The notes beneath the pieces were generated by a model. The model did no database searches and had not been told where the DNA came from. It saw only the letters and a list, made by a program, of their open reading frames with translations. Shown in pieces: positions 48,693 to 60,758 of a stretch of 64,000 nucleotides of DNA. Made by a program: the position numbers and the translations under genes. The stretch comes from Blastomussa wellsi. Lineage: Eukaryota > Cnidaria > Anthozoa > Scleractinia > Plerogyridae. Numbering within the stretch: position 1 is the stretch's first letter; each line of letters starts with the position of its first letter. The stretch covers positions 15,221,794-15,285,793 of the forward strand of contig OX393571.1 in NCBI GenBank assembly GCA_947652115.1. Reading direction: 5' to 3'.

Positions 48693-49067
48693 GCTCAGAA
48701 AACTTCACGTTTTAATCCATTTCCATCCTCGCCATCCGAAACAGCATACAAGAGTTAAGACGGAATCCGTTCGGACTTCGAGCATTCATTGGACAAAATT
48801 ATGTACCAAAATGATTTACACCTTATTGCAAGCTTTTGAGTTACTACTTCAAATATATTATCAAGAGAAATCTTTTCTAACAACACCAAACATCGAAAAC
48901 AAATTTCGAAGTTCCACTATAATTCCACTGAATCGCTTAAAGACGATTTTACAAAATGGCTACACGTTATATTTTGCCTATAGTTTGTGATCTTTAAAAT
49001 TCATTTTCTCGGGCTCTGATAAGAAATTGTTGTCGGTGTCATCGCAAATAATTACTTAAATCTTTAG

Positions 49068-49069
<2 letters not shown>

Positions 49070-49112
<43 letters not shown>

Positions 49113-49240
49113 GTATGGCAATATAATTTGGTTTTATCAACTGGGTTGATAATGTCATTTTGCTACCGTAAAGAGATTCAAGAGCTGACGTTTCGGGCGT
49201 TAGCCCTTCGCTCCGACAAAGTTGATAAAATCAAATTATA
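49070..49240. mobile_element. Penelope-like terminal repeat fragment, third copy
   Basis: GGGGGTAAGTTTCTAAAGAA to the inverted hammerhead-like core (ACGTTTCGGGCGTTAGCCCT). Same order as 17405-17560. Short internal deletion before TTGATAAAATCAAATT. Confidence 0.55.
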
Positions 49241-49637
49241 CTTAAATCTTTACCTTTTATTAAGGGTAAAAAATAACGCAAGATGATTTAAATTATTCTG
49301 GTACTCGATTTTTGTCCAACAAAATATTACTCAACTTCCTGATGGATTCCGTCTTGATAGTTTCAATGTAGTACTATAGTCTTACGCAACAAACTGGCCA
49401 GTATTGCTGTGTTTCCATTGATGCATAGACAGTTTTTAAGTGACGCTACAATAGCGTGTCATTGTCCCAGTCTATTCACCCATGCCACGCTTTACAATCT
49501 TCGGTGAGAGTTGACCTGGGGCGAGTAAGGCACTACGCCCGTGTTGCATGGAAGACTTTACATAACAAGGACTGGGACTTACATTTCACATCTCATGATA
49601 TTTTATATGACGTAGCAATGGCCAGGTTGTTGGTTCC

Positions 49638-49837
49638 GGTTAGTTCCACCCCAGTTGGCCTGGTTAGTTCCCTTACCGGTTAGTTCCACTCCAGTTGGCT
49701 TGGTTAGTTCCCTTACCGGTTAGTTCCACTCCAGTTGGCTTGGTTAGTTCCCTTACCGGTTAGTTCCACCCCAGTTGGCTTGGTTAGTTCCCTTACCGGT
49801 TAGTTCCACTCCAGTTGGCTTGGTTAGTTCCCTTACG
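49638..49837 (+). repeat. 40-bp tandem array, five units
   Basis: Units start at 49638, 49678, 49718, 49758 and 49798. Each begins GGTTAGTTCCAC and includes CAGTTGGCTTGG and GTTAGTTCCCTTACC. The array ends exactly where the LINE-derived sequence begins. Confidence 0.9.
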
Positions 49838-50600
49838 AGAACGAGAGTCAGACAAGGCTTCTTAATTTCGCCATTTCTGTTCTTGCTGGCGATTGATTGG
49901 ATTATGAGCTGCACATTCCAGGCAATAAATGGAATCCAGTGGACACAGGGGAAACAGTTAGGTGATCTCGACTTAGCGGACGACCAGATACTGCTCTCCC
50001 ACACACGTCAGCAGTACAGGAGACGATTAAAAATGTCAAACCTGCTTTGACAACCTAAATTCGCCTCAATATCAACAAGGCAAAGTCCAGTAAGGTCCTC
50101 AAGGCTAGCAGAATGAATGCTGAACCAGTTCTGCTGGCAGACAAACCTCTGGAAGAGGTGAATATCTGTACCTGTCTCAGCAGGCCACAGAAGCTGACGT
50201 CAAATCCAGGATTGGCAAAGTAAAAGCATCTTGTTTGAAGTTTAAGGACACGTTTGGACCTCGAAAGAACTGACACTTCAAACAATGATCAGCAAGGTCA
50301 AATAAGGTCAAGGTCAAATCTGTCCTACTGTATGGATCCGAGTCGTGCAGGAAAACTGCGGGCTCCACAAAGAGAGGGTGCACCCCTTTATCAACACATT
50401 TCTACGAAGCATCCTCTCGGATACGTTGGCCAAACACCATCAAAAACAACGATCTATGGCAAAGAACCAGCCAGAACAGTCAGATCTTGAAGAGACGTCG
50501 GAGGTGGTAAGGCGCCGACCGACATCACAAGGTAAGTCCTGTCCTGGGACCCCCAGGGAAGAGTAAAAGAGGACGACCACGGAACTCGTGTCTACGAAGC
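49838..50600 (+). mobile_element. Decayed non-LTR retrotransposon reverse-transcriptase fragment
   Basis: TRVRQGFLISPFLFLLAIDW, then GDLDLADDQILLSH (a decayed DDLALLS-type box), then NAEPVLLADKPLEEVN, and in shifted frames KLRAPQREGAPLYQHIS and WDPQGR-like pieces. The order matches the RT C-terminal half of a common LINE ORF. Several frameshifts and stops make it a pseudogene. Different LINE type from 17640-18562. Confidence 0.75.
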
Positions 50601-50701
50601 ACGTTTCCCTTCCGTAAACAAACGATGTCATTTTAGCGACTTCTAGAATTTCTTTGGCCGTCATCGAATTTTTTCACACAGGGGGAAAGAAAAATTGTGC
50701 G

Positions 50702-50781
50702 TCAATGACAAGAATCGAACCCGGAACCTCTGACATGCCCACATCCCTATCTCACCATTACACTACCAGGCTGATCCGCCA
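50702..50781 (-). mobile_element. tRNA-like SINE head
   Basis: Minus strand box A TGGTAGTGTAATGG and box B GGGTTCGATTC at tRNA spacing. Acceptor-stem pairing is not convincing, and no functional anticodon arm is clear. Confidence 0.4.
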
Positions 50782-51734
50782 AATCCTCGCAAAATTATTA
50801 TGTACCAGTGTGAAAGAGAGCAATTAAGAAATTGTAGAGTGCTTATTAGTCTATCACCAAATTATAACCAGTTTCCACCTATTCCAGGCATAAACTAGAG
50901 TAGATATAGCATAATCCATTCCGTAAAGCTTGGTTGCCAATTATGGCATCGACCGTTAAAAAATGGCATCCCTTGCGTACGAAAGGAAACGTGCGGCGAC
51001 GAAACCTGGAGGCAGCGGACATCAGGAGATATATTGAAATAACAGCGTACCAAAACTACCAGGCGTTCTTTGATTAATGTCGCAAAAAGCTGGGTACTGG
51101 CGACAATGTGAAGACTTTTCGTTGACACTATACGGAGTGTGAAAGGAAGCTGATGTCTGTAGTATAAATGCAGGCAGAACCCGATCGAAGACGTAAGAAT
51201 GTTTTGACCTCATTCCAGACCATCTCGAACAATCTCGCCTTGAAGGACAAAAAAACAAATTTATTGCGTTGCTGGAGACAGTTAGTAAGGAATTAAAGCC
51301 TAGGACAGAAAATTGCATCAAAGAAAGCTTCCGACACTCACGGATAGAGCATCGGCGGAATCATTCATGAAATATAGTCACCAGCGTCAACAGAACCCTC
51401 CTTTTCACTCCGAGACAACGTGCCTCGTTTTGTTATTGTGCACACTTTCTGGGTATCGTAGAATGGTCTCGCCGCAAATCCAGCCTCGAAAGCTTTTTCT
51501 TTATCTACACTGCTTAACGCATACCAAATACCGTAAATAACGCAAACCTGTAGGCAAAACGTGTGCGCGCTAAAAACCGAAGGTTTAAAACCCAAGATGA
51601 TAGCTACACCATTTAAGGTGGCCGAACACAGTTTTTTGATAGATGCGCTGACGTATGCGCTGTTGCCATGGTAACGTGACTGGATGTAAACATCAATTTA
51701 AAATCGGGTTTTGTATATTTGCGGAAAATTCAGT

Positions 51735-52730
51735 CGTTAGAAGACTGAAACGGATTGCAAATGACGATTTTGGAAAAATTTAGGCTAAATTTTCAAAGTG
51801 CACGAACGATGACGTAGCTCCTTTAAAAACAACTGTTGGTAAGTTGCTTCTTTCATTTCCAGGCTCGAATTTTAAATTCTCTTTACCGATCGTCATTCAA
51901 TTCTTCTCGCAGTAGTTAAGATATTTTGGAGTTGCATCAAAAGACATTACTTCCCTTGTTGAGGATTTTTTTAAATTCTCGTTACCAGTTTACTTTATAC
52001 AACAATGGTTCCAGATTTTAAGTTTCGATACCTGTAATTGGATACCCACGTGATCGTGCGTCGATTACGCGACAAATACACGCGCGCAGAAACAATGAAA
52101 ATCGGCAATTTTGTTTTTGATACGTTAACTTTAATAAGAAGAAAGTTCTCAGCCCTGTAAAAACCTGACAGTAACAAAGATCCTTCACTAAAAGTTGCAA
52201 GGAAGAAACCTATTGCAATCGAAAAAGCCAGTTTAAAGGAGCTATGTCAAGATATTTTGAATTATTTTTTGCGACGAACCAGATCCCCCTTAAAATGAAG
52301 GAAACCTAAATCTAATATTTTACTAAGGAAGAAAACAACAAAGAGATGATAGTAAAGCAAAAAGGAACAAGGGTGGCTAAGGATAGGGGAGATTGAAAAG
52401 GATTACAAATAATAACAATGATTATTAAAAATATTTTATGATATGGAAAGTGGTTTTCAGGGAGGTCCTCAAAATAAAAGTTAATAAAAGTTAAAAAAAA
52501 ATACTACCGGTATATCTCGGGTCTCTAAATAGTTCTAAAACAAGTCAATAAAAGCGCTAAGAATATACAGCTGATAAAAACTTATTGATCTTGCGTTTAA
52601 AAATGTTACGCGGACACTGGGGAGAGATGTCCAGTCACTCATCTTATACATGTTATACAAATGACGATTTTGAAAACTTTGGGCTGAATTTTTAAAAGGC
52701 ACAATCCGTGCCGTAGCTCCTTCAAAGTCA
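51735..52730 (-). repeat. Dispersed repeat family A, inverted pieces
   Basis: 51735-51840 and 52660-52730 match the 5' half of the 24590 copy. 52250-52440 matches the 3' half. Two overlapping insertions or one broken copy plus a fragment. Confidence 0.55.
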
Positions 52731-53853
52731 AACGATACGCAATCACCTCGGTTTTTTATGATTTTTTCACACCCTCTAAGAAAAAAGTGAGGCGTTCATT
52801 GTTTATGTCGGCGCCCTTTGATCTCATCATTAACGTATGAAAATGGCGTATGAAAAATGCGTTGATTATTAAATGCGGAATTTCTTAAAGTTTAATTTTA
52901 AAACCAGTAAAATGTCACGGCAAACGATTGTAGGACTTCACTCTATATACAAACGTCTGAAAATGTTACAAGTCTTAAATGAATCGTTTAAACCGACTTT
53001 CAATGGTTTCCAACTTTATTACTGGGATGGTATCGCCTCTTTTTCCTCCATGAATTTTTAAACGAGAGATTAAAACAGCCCCAGCAAAATTCCGGCATCC
53101 TGCAAAGATTAGATTACCTTGGACATAAGCATAAGAAAAAGCAAAAGTATATTAATAAGCTTATAAGAAGAACGAACATCACCCGTTCTACTTTTTTCTA
53201 TCCCTGTTCTATCCTCACTATAAGTAATGGTAATAGGACTCTATACGACTGATTAACAAATCGGACGACCGCGTAGCAAAATTCGAGAAAAACTTCCGCA
53301 AATCAAAACCTGTTGACGTTTTATCATCACTGTGATAAAAAAGCGTTGTTTGAAAATGAAAGTTCAAGGAATATCAAGGAGTTTGAGACCTATTAAGGAA
53401 CCAACGAAAAAACGCGCGCGCATGCGCAACACGCAAACCTTGTTATTGGTTGTATTGGTCACCTTGTTATTGGACACTTTTTCTGCGCGCGTTCCAATTT
53501 GGTCGAAGCACTTTAGGGGTGTGTCAACACGAGCAGTGTACGACCCTCTTTATTATGTCTTTTACATGCGCGAAATAAAAAAACTAACAGTACAACTGAA
53601 TAATAACTATAAATGTAGTATAAAGTTCACAAAAGTCTGAACATAAGTTAGCATGATGTTATAATAACACGCCAACACTCGAAAACGCTAATCGATCTTA
53701 GTCATTGGGTGTTTAATTATGCATTTGCTTTGCTACGAGTATGTTGGCTTGTACTTATTTCCAGCAAAAATCATGCAGCCTTTAAAGGGTTCTTTAAAGA
53801 ACCAAAAACTGAACATTGCATTTGTAAGTGAAAGTTGAGCGAGCAAAATTTAT

Positions 53854-54041
53854 AAGTTTAATTTGTGGGAACCACAAACGCATTTGTTCATTAAAAAGCG
53901 TAAGAAAAAGATGTATGAAGTATTATAATTAGCAGGGTTTCATTGCAGTGAGTAAGTTTAATTTGTGGAAACCACAAACGCATTTGTTTACTTAAAAGTG
54001 TAAGAAAAAGATGTATGAAGTATTATAATTAGCAGGGTTTG
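53854..54041 (+). repeat. Direct duplication of about 90 bp
   Basis: GTAAGTTTAATTTGTGGGAA... ATTATAATTAGCAGGGTTT occurs twice (about 53853-53940 and 53951-54040) with a few substitutions. No coding signal. Confidence 0.8.
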
Positions 54042-55435
54042 CGGTGAATTTGTTTGATGGTACCGAACTAAATTCATTAAGACCTGGAAAAAGTTAATAG
54101 CCTCTCTTCTAGTACCATGGCTATATAACAACGCGTCCTGGAAATACACGAATCTGCTTGTGTTTCCTTCCCACTCTTTCAAAAACCTCTCTGCTCATCG
54201 CATGGATCTATGTTTTGGGATTTTTGTAAATTTTGGGGTGATTTGTGGTTATGTTTGAGAGGATAATATTTTTTTTTCAAAGGATTTGCAAAAGGTAGAG
54301 AAATGAGAAATATGTCGAAGTCTTAAAACTGATTACAATCTTAGTTATCAACTGTCTGTTGGTGTATCAAAATTATTTTTCTTTCTTTTATCCCTTCTAT
54401 AAACCTTTTAAGATTTTTACTGAAGTAAATGTGTACTCCCACCTTAAAGACCTGTATTTCTACCGAAATCTAAATTATTATTCAATGTTTTCGAATTCTG
54501 AATGGACAAATTAACCCGGATCACTGAATATTTTATTTCTCTATGTGATCGATTTTGTTCCGTTAAACACAAGAGTCTTGCAGTTAATTTCTTAGTTTAA
54601 GTTTACCTTAAATGCATGTTTTCTCTCGGTTACGTTACTGCTTTTTGGTTAGTATGTTTTAGGTGATCAGGTTTTCAGACAAAACCAGTTGAGGCTAATT
54701 CGTGAAATTTTACTGATCGTGCAAGCATATGTTCAAAGCTTTACCACAAAATAAAAATAATAACTGTAATTTTAGTTTGATTACTAACAGACAAATGTAT
54801 CTTCTAGTGATATTGAAAAATATCCCAGAATTCCTATCTTTTGTTGCGTACTAGATCTTGTGATATATGTAACGACTTTTCGGTCTTAATCAGCTAATTT
54901 TCGCCTATAAACTGAAAAAGCTAATAATTTCGTATATATAAGCACGCTGTGTTTTCTTACAGACAAAAATTTATTTTTATTATCATGATAAAAGCATCAT
55001 CTTAAAATACCCGGTTTTAATTTAAAAATGCAAACCTCAATCAATTATTGCAAACCAACTCTCTTTCTTGCATCTTGAACCCTTCTGTTATTCATTGACT
55101 AAACAGCTTTTCATAGGGGTGTTGGCATAATAATATCCTTAATTTTTGAGCTAATACAAGTCAGATATGGCGTCGAAATTACTTGTAAGCCAGTTTAATG
55201 CTGTTTGGAGCATTTTACTGGGTTGCTTTTAATAAAAAGAGAACTTTAACGGGCTTTCTTTGATCATCAATTATGTCAGGTGTTCCCTAAATGTTTGATA
55301 TAAAACCCTTTTAGTATCATGATTAACTCTTTACCTCCTGAAGAGGAAAAGAATGTAAATTTGACTGTTTATATAAAATTTCACTGGGACTGAAGAATCA
55401 TTCAAAGGTTACTGCGCAACAGGAAAGTTCTGCTC

Positions 55436-55800
55436 AATAGCATTCATTTGAATGGTCGTACTTTTAATAGAATTTCATCCATAAATCTAAAAGTTGGAAC
55501 CATCTCGTTCAGCATAATAGACACTTTGCGTACACGAGAATGCTACTAAATATTATATAGCTTTCATTTAAAATGGTAACTCAATGGGATTTCATCCACA
55601 GACTTAAAAGTTAGAACCACCTTGTACAGCATAATAAAAAGTACCACATGAAAGTACCGCTCAATAGCTTTCATTTGAATGGTCACACACTAGGGTTTCA
55701 TCCAAAGACTTAAACGTTTGGACCATCTTGTTTAGCAAAGCTTTCATTTGAATGACCACACTTTCAATAGGATTGAACATAGGCCTAAACGTTAGAGGCC
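55436..55800 (+). repeat. Degenerate tandem repeat, four partial units
   Basis: AATAGCTTTCATTTGAATGG / ATCCACAGACTTAAAAGTTA / ACCTTGTACAGCATAATAAA blocks recur at about 55436, 55555, 55664 and 55739. Units are roughly 110 bp, the last ones shortened. Confidence 0.75.
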
Positions 55801-57409
55801 CCCGGCAACTGCAATTATTACTGAATGCAGAACTAAGGAATTTACCATAAACGCCGAAGCAGTTACATCTAAACTGGATTTCCATTTGATTTGCTTAGTT
55901 TCAAATTTCAAGATAATTCTGACGATTTCAGACAACGACATTTTTGTTTTTCACAGAAGACTGGCTGAAAACAAGACATATTTCAAATACAAACACAATA
56001 AACAAAACAGTATTCTTTGAAAAACTTTTTGGCTTTCCTCGCAAATACAGTCTTTTTTAGTTCTTGTTTTATTCATTGTGTTATGTGAGAAGGTTCGCCA
56101 ATTCTAGTGTTGTTAAAAGTTCTATCTCGTTTACTAGCAGGCCTGTTAGAGTTAATTACCGCAAATTAGAGAAATTACTTCTCAATTTTTCGTTCTTGAA
56201 AGCACCTGCGTTTGGAATAAACACAAGCTAAGCGGAGTGAAATTTCCCCCAGAAGATGGAATATGCGTTGTTCACAAGATTTGAGATGATAAAGCAAACA
56301 AAACACCACCATTCGTGTCGGATAGAGCCGTTTTAGTCGGTTCTCCTCAGTTTCAATAAGGTTGAAAGTTCGCTTTTATTTGCCATTGTCATGTAAAAGT
56401 TTATTTTACTGAAGAAAGCCCTGAACTAAGCCCACTGAATGAATAATTTATCTGATTCAAATATATTCCCCTTTGATGAGCTCTATTGTTTTTGTGAAGT
56501 AAACTCGTCGGGTGTTTGTTGTGTAAAAAGTTTCAAATCTGATGTTATGTTAGAGTTGAATTCACAGACAAATTTTGCCCTTTGAAACCATCAGACTAGA
56601 TAGAAAACAAGACTTTACTTGGTTCAAATATTAAAAGAAAATTCTTTTTATTTCGTGCTCGCTCATAATAATGATAGCTTCATTTGTTTTGAGCAGTGTC
56701 TCAAAGAGCCTTTAACGCCATCGCTCAAATGAGATGTATTGTTTTCAAAGATGGATTACATTAATTATGCAATAGTCTGCTTTTGATGAGATACCATGCC
56801 AAAGAAAACAACAAACCAGGTGGGGCAGTTAACGATTTTATAGACTGGTTAGTATTGCGAGGTTTGGTAGTTGGATTAAAAAACAGAAGCCGTTTAAAAA
56901 ATAGCTAAACAATTTCGTGTTTGGAAAGAGAATTCGCACGCTTTTAATTTGACACGCGTTTTCGGCGAAAACATAAAGCAAACAGCTGAGAACTTCCCGA
57001 CACGAAATGAACAACTTGTTACACACACTTTCGCCACTTGAGCTCACATTAAACATTAATTAAACACAAAAGAGGCTTTTGTTTTATGTCAAGGCATAAA
57101 AGCGTGGCTTTATACTCTAACAACCAGTAATATGAAGGTGGCTTGCTTAGCATTTATCTAACGCTCGTAAGGCAGGGAACTCCAGTCACATACTAAGCTA
57201 ATTGATAATTTATATGTGAAATTGCTCTCCTAGTGCGCGAAAGAAGAGTACTTTAACGACGTTTTCTTTCAACTAGACACTTGAAGGAGAATTGCAGTTG
57301 TTTGAAGAGCGAGCCGAGTAGAGAGTGTCATCAGTAAATCGCCCTTGGCAGTGAAGAAAACCGAGTGAAGTAAGAAAATCTTGGAAGAACGCCATTGCCC
57401 GCTGACAAC

Positions 57410-58324
57410 ATGTCTAATATCGAGGAACATCATGTGAAACGTCCAATGAATGCCTTCATGATTTGGTCCAGCCGCAAAAGGCGGGAATTAGCGCGTGAAA
57501 ACCCAAGGCTTCACAACTCTCAGATTAGCAAGATTCTTGGCTCTGAGTGGCGGAAACTCACTGAGGAGGAGAAACAGAAGTTTTTTGCGCAAGCCAAGCT
57601 GTTAAACGAGTTGCACATGATCGAGCACCCAGATTATAAGTACCGACCGAAGAGGCGCGCCAAGAAAAAATACCTGAAACACAACTCTACGGTTAGCCAT
57701 GATGGTTCGTGTAATTTTCCGTGCGTTTTTCGCCCGCCTTCGTCTCCGCCGCAAGAGTGCAAGCAAGAGGGAGAAAGCCACGCTCAACAGTTGAACGCTG
57801 ATGAAGTGTTAAAGGGAACCGAAGTTGCCATTAAGAAGGAAAAGAATGAACACACAAACACAACTTGTATAACCGCCTCGGAAAGTTTTGCCGCCAAAGA
57901 ACAGGCATCCGCGAAAAATTTCGATGAGTTCTCTTTGCAATCGAGGGCTTCGCCATTTGCATTCTCGCCCAATTATGAAACAATCAAAAGTTTTAGCGCA
58001 CAAGAAAGAGTCCACCATAGAAGATTCATGGAAGAATTTAGCACAAGTGACGAGCGCTTGGCTTTATCAAGAGCAAGCATACCATCTGGCCATTCATCGG
58101 GTTTTTGCTTAACGTCCTATCAACCTCAGTGTCACCTTTTGCCCAGTCAGTTTCCCGGAGAGAGAGAAACAGTCCAATTACCTCCGTACGCTACTACAAG
58201 ATGCAACTGCTGTCCACCCGAGGGCATCCCAGGCGAAGAAGGATTCTCACTTTCTGTCCGATCGCCCGGTTACGTTTTTGTTAACCCGCCGACAAATCAA
58301 TACTTCTACGGAAGCAGATGGTAA
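57410..58324 (+). CDS. Sox-family HMG-box transcription factor (304 aa, single exon)
   Basis: I use the ATG at 57410. The open frame extends a few codons upstream only from a TTG. The HMG box spans about residues 9-80, opening with [20 protein letters not shown]. It has the Sox signature RPMNAFMIW (11-19), [15 protein letters not shown] and [12 protein letters not shown], and a basic tail (RRAKKK) that serves as the nuclear signal. It binds AACAAT-type sites in the minor groove. The rest is Ser/Pro/Gln-rich without a recognised domain; IKKE within VAIKKEKNE fits a SUMO site. The box resembles Sox group B most, but differs (SSRKRRELA for SRGQRRKMA), so subgroup is unsettled. No introns, like many SoxB genes. 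Confidence 0.92.
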   Translation: MSNIEEHHVKRPMNAFMIWSSRKRRELARENPRLHNSQISKILGSEWRKLTEEEKQKFFAQAKLLNELHMIEHPDYKYRPKRRAKKKYLKHNSTVSHDGSCNFPCVFRPPSSPPQECKQEGESHAQQLNADEVLKGTEVAIKKEKNEHTNTTCITASESFAAKEQASAKNFDEFSLQSRASPFAFSPNYETIKSFSAQERVHHRRFMEEFSTSDERLALSRASIPSGHSSGFCLTSYQPQCHLLPSQFPGERETVQLPPYATTRCNCCPPEGIPGEEGFSLSVRSPGYVFVNPPTNQYFYGSRW

Positions 58325-60749
58325 AAGCTTAAAATAGAAACTGCGGAAAACTACAAGAAAACTACTAACAAACGCTTAAGAGACATTTAAACTATATTTA
58401 ACACTTCTTGAACCTTAGCGGGGTTTCTTTCTTTTCGTTTCACAACAACGCAATTGTGGACATTTTCATTCAGTTTAATTACAAAAACTGACTTTCCCAA
58501 AAAGTTGGTTTGCATTCTTAGATTTATTTTGCGGGGAAATTCTTTAACTTACACTAAGAACTATAATTTTTTAACTGAATGCGTGCGCGCTTGATTCAGT
58601 CCATGGAACTTTTATGAAACCTAAATTGTAACATATATTTCCACATGCTAAATTAGAAATGAACGACAATTGAATATCTGATGTGTGCAGTTAGAACAAT
58701 AGTTGCTCGGTAAATATATATATAGCTTGCTTAGTAAAGAAAAGAGAAACAAATATATATACGAACATTAACCAACTTTTAGCAGTAATGATTGCGAGAT
58801 ATCAAGAGCGAGTTCTCTTTATTACGAATGTTTTAATTTCTGCTATTAGCCTTAGGTAATGTTCGGTAACCATTGTTATTACACAATATGCTTGATGTAT
58901 TTGAGGCCTTACCGTGTTTTATTGTATATATTATATTGTTTCTCATCCAATAGGGTATGTAACACTCACGGCGAAGCCGTCTTGAATTTGTTTCCAATAC
59001 GAATAACATGCAACGTACGTAAAAGTTCTTTTTCAACAATTTTAAACATCGTTAGTTTTCTCAAAACTACTAAATCGTTCAATTTTGCCAGTGAGAAGTA
59101 AGAATTAATTTAGATGTCTTACTTAAATTTCAGAAAAAAGCAAGCGGATTAATTGTTTTGCTGAAACACCGCGGTGACAAAGATCTAGTGTAAATAATGC
59201 TATTTGTGAAGTTCATACTTCCCCTGGCGAAGATTTTACCATGGAACTAAACGCGGTCAATACAATACAACAGAACACACTTGAAAAAGATTCAATGCAG
59301 TCCTTACACTATAGAGCACAAGCAGGTGGCACGCGAGCTAATTAAAAGCTGAAAACGGCATTCTTTGTTTGGTTATTAATTTGCATTCCCTTGTGCTATA
59401 AAGTGCGCGTGGCGCTATGCCGAAATATACAAGCTCTGGGAGCTAAACCGGGTGAGGGGCAGACAAAATGTGGGGAGATTACATCGGGAAAAGAAAGTTT
59501 ATATTGTTAGCGATTTTTTCCGAAGAAAAAATTAGCGAGGCCTACAGGACAAAAAAACAAACAGAAAAAAGTTAAAAATGCATGTTTATTAATTTCTTTT
59601 GTTTGTGTTCTCTAGACTCTAGTCCTCGCTATCAAGCTGAATTTTAATATAGTGGAAGTTGCATATTCTTGTCGTAAGTACGAATAGAAAATTGCACCCC
59701 GCATACGGATGCCACCACCGTGTTAAGACTTTGAAATTACTATTATCGGTATCGACGTTCAAGAAAAAAGAAAGAAATTACTTCATCGGCTGCAAGTGAC
59801 ACGGTGATTGCCTAAAGGGCCTTTAGTAAAAAGTTACGTTAATCAAAGCGAATGTCTTCGATAACGCAGAGAAGGCTTGATGCTGATATCTCTAACTCGA
59901 AACAGCAACAAAAATAAAACCAACGGTCACGTACGGTTTTGTTTTAATTTTCCTTTTCAGCGGCTTTCCTTTGATGTAACGTCACCTGTGTTGCCCTTTA
60001 ATGTAGTGGCCTCGTTTTCAAACGTAAATCCTATTGGATTATATATACTTAATTACTAATGTGCTCGGAAAGGTCCAACGGCTCTCCTTTGAAGTGACCT
60101 CGCCCTTGTTGCTGTATTGTACGGTGCAAATTGCCTCTTTTCGCTCGCGAATTTCATTGGCTAAGAACAACTTACAATTGGGCACCGTGTATGGGCTTGG
60201 CAGGGTGTGGCAGGGTGTAGCCTTGGACTATCACCTATGACAGGCCTCCGGTAAATCAGTTCCTACCAACATGGCTTACCATGCCCCTATAAAATCAACA
60301 AACGAATGAAAATGTGGATGTCACGAACTTTCTGTGCAAGTCTACAAGGTAAGTGGTTAGACCAAAGTAATTGAAATTTGTAGAGTTGTAAAATGGCGAA
60401 GAAAATTAATGGTTTGTCGCCAAGACGCATGTTGGGGATTTGAAAGACATTTTGTGAGATTGTCGTGTATTGATGAAAAACTACAGAGCTCTCAACCTTG
60501 TATCCTAACAAGTCGAAGAAAAAGGAAAAGCGAAAATGGACCAAAACTTTGAACTTTCAAACAAACAGCTTTAAAAGTTCAGCTCAGTACAAGAAAGCAG
60601 TTAATATAAAAAGCTAGAATGTAGATGAATCTGTATCCAGATTGCTTCATGAATCTAACATCATCTTACTCCTCATTCTGATTCATTCTATTTCGAAAAA
60701 TGAGATATTATGGTAAGATACGACATGAAAATAATAATGAGACAAGCGT
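58325..60749. other. Region 3' of Sox, no gene recognised
   Basis: Presumed 3' UTR followed by AT-rich DNA. No domain-bearing ORF seen. Confidence 0.5.
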
Positions 60750-60758
60750 TAGGAAGTA

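Larger units (their letters stand above)
53050..57409. other. Non-coding region upstream of Sox
   Basis: No convincing gene. A GTG-started 102-codon frame at 53332 has a hydrophobic run (LLLVVLVTLLLDTFSA) but no other support. A TATA-like GGCTTTATACTC lies at about 57107, roughly 300 bp before the Sox ATG. Confidence 0.45.

Noticed and set aside
53332..53640. 102-codon plus-strand frame with a hydrophobic segment, possible small secreted protein
   Set aside because: It starts at GTG. The hydrophobic run comes from two near copies of CCTTGTTATTGG, and there is no homology or promoter evidence.
57602..58112. Several frames overlapping the Sox gene
   Set aside because: Shadow frames of the Sox coding sequence.
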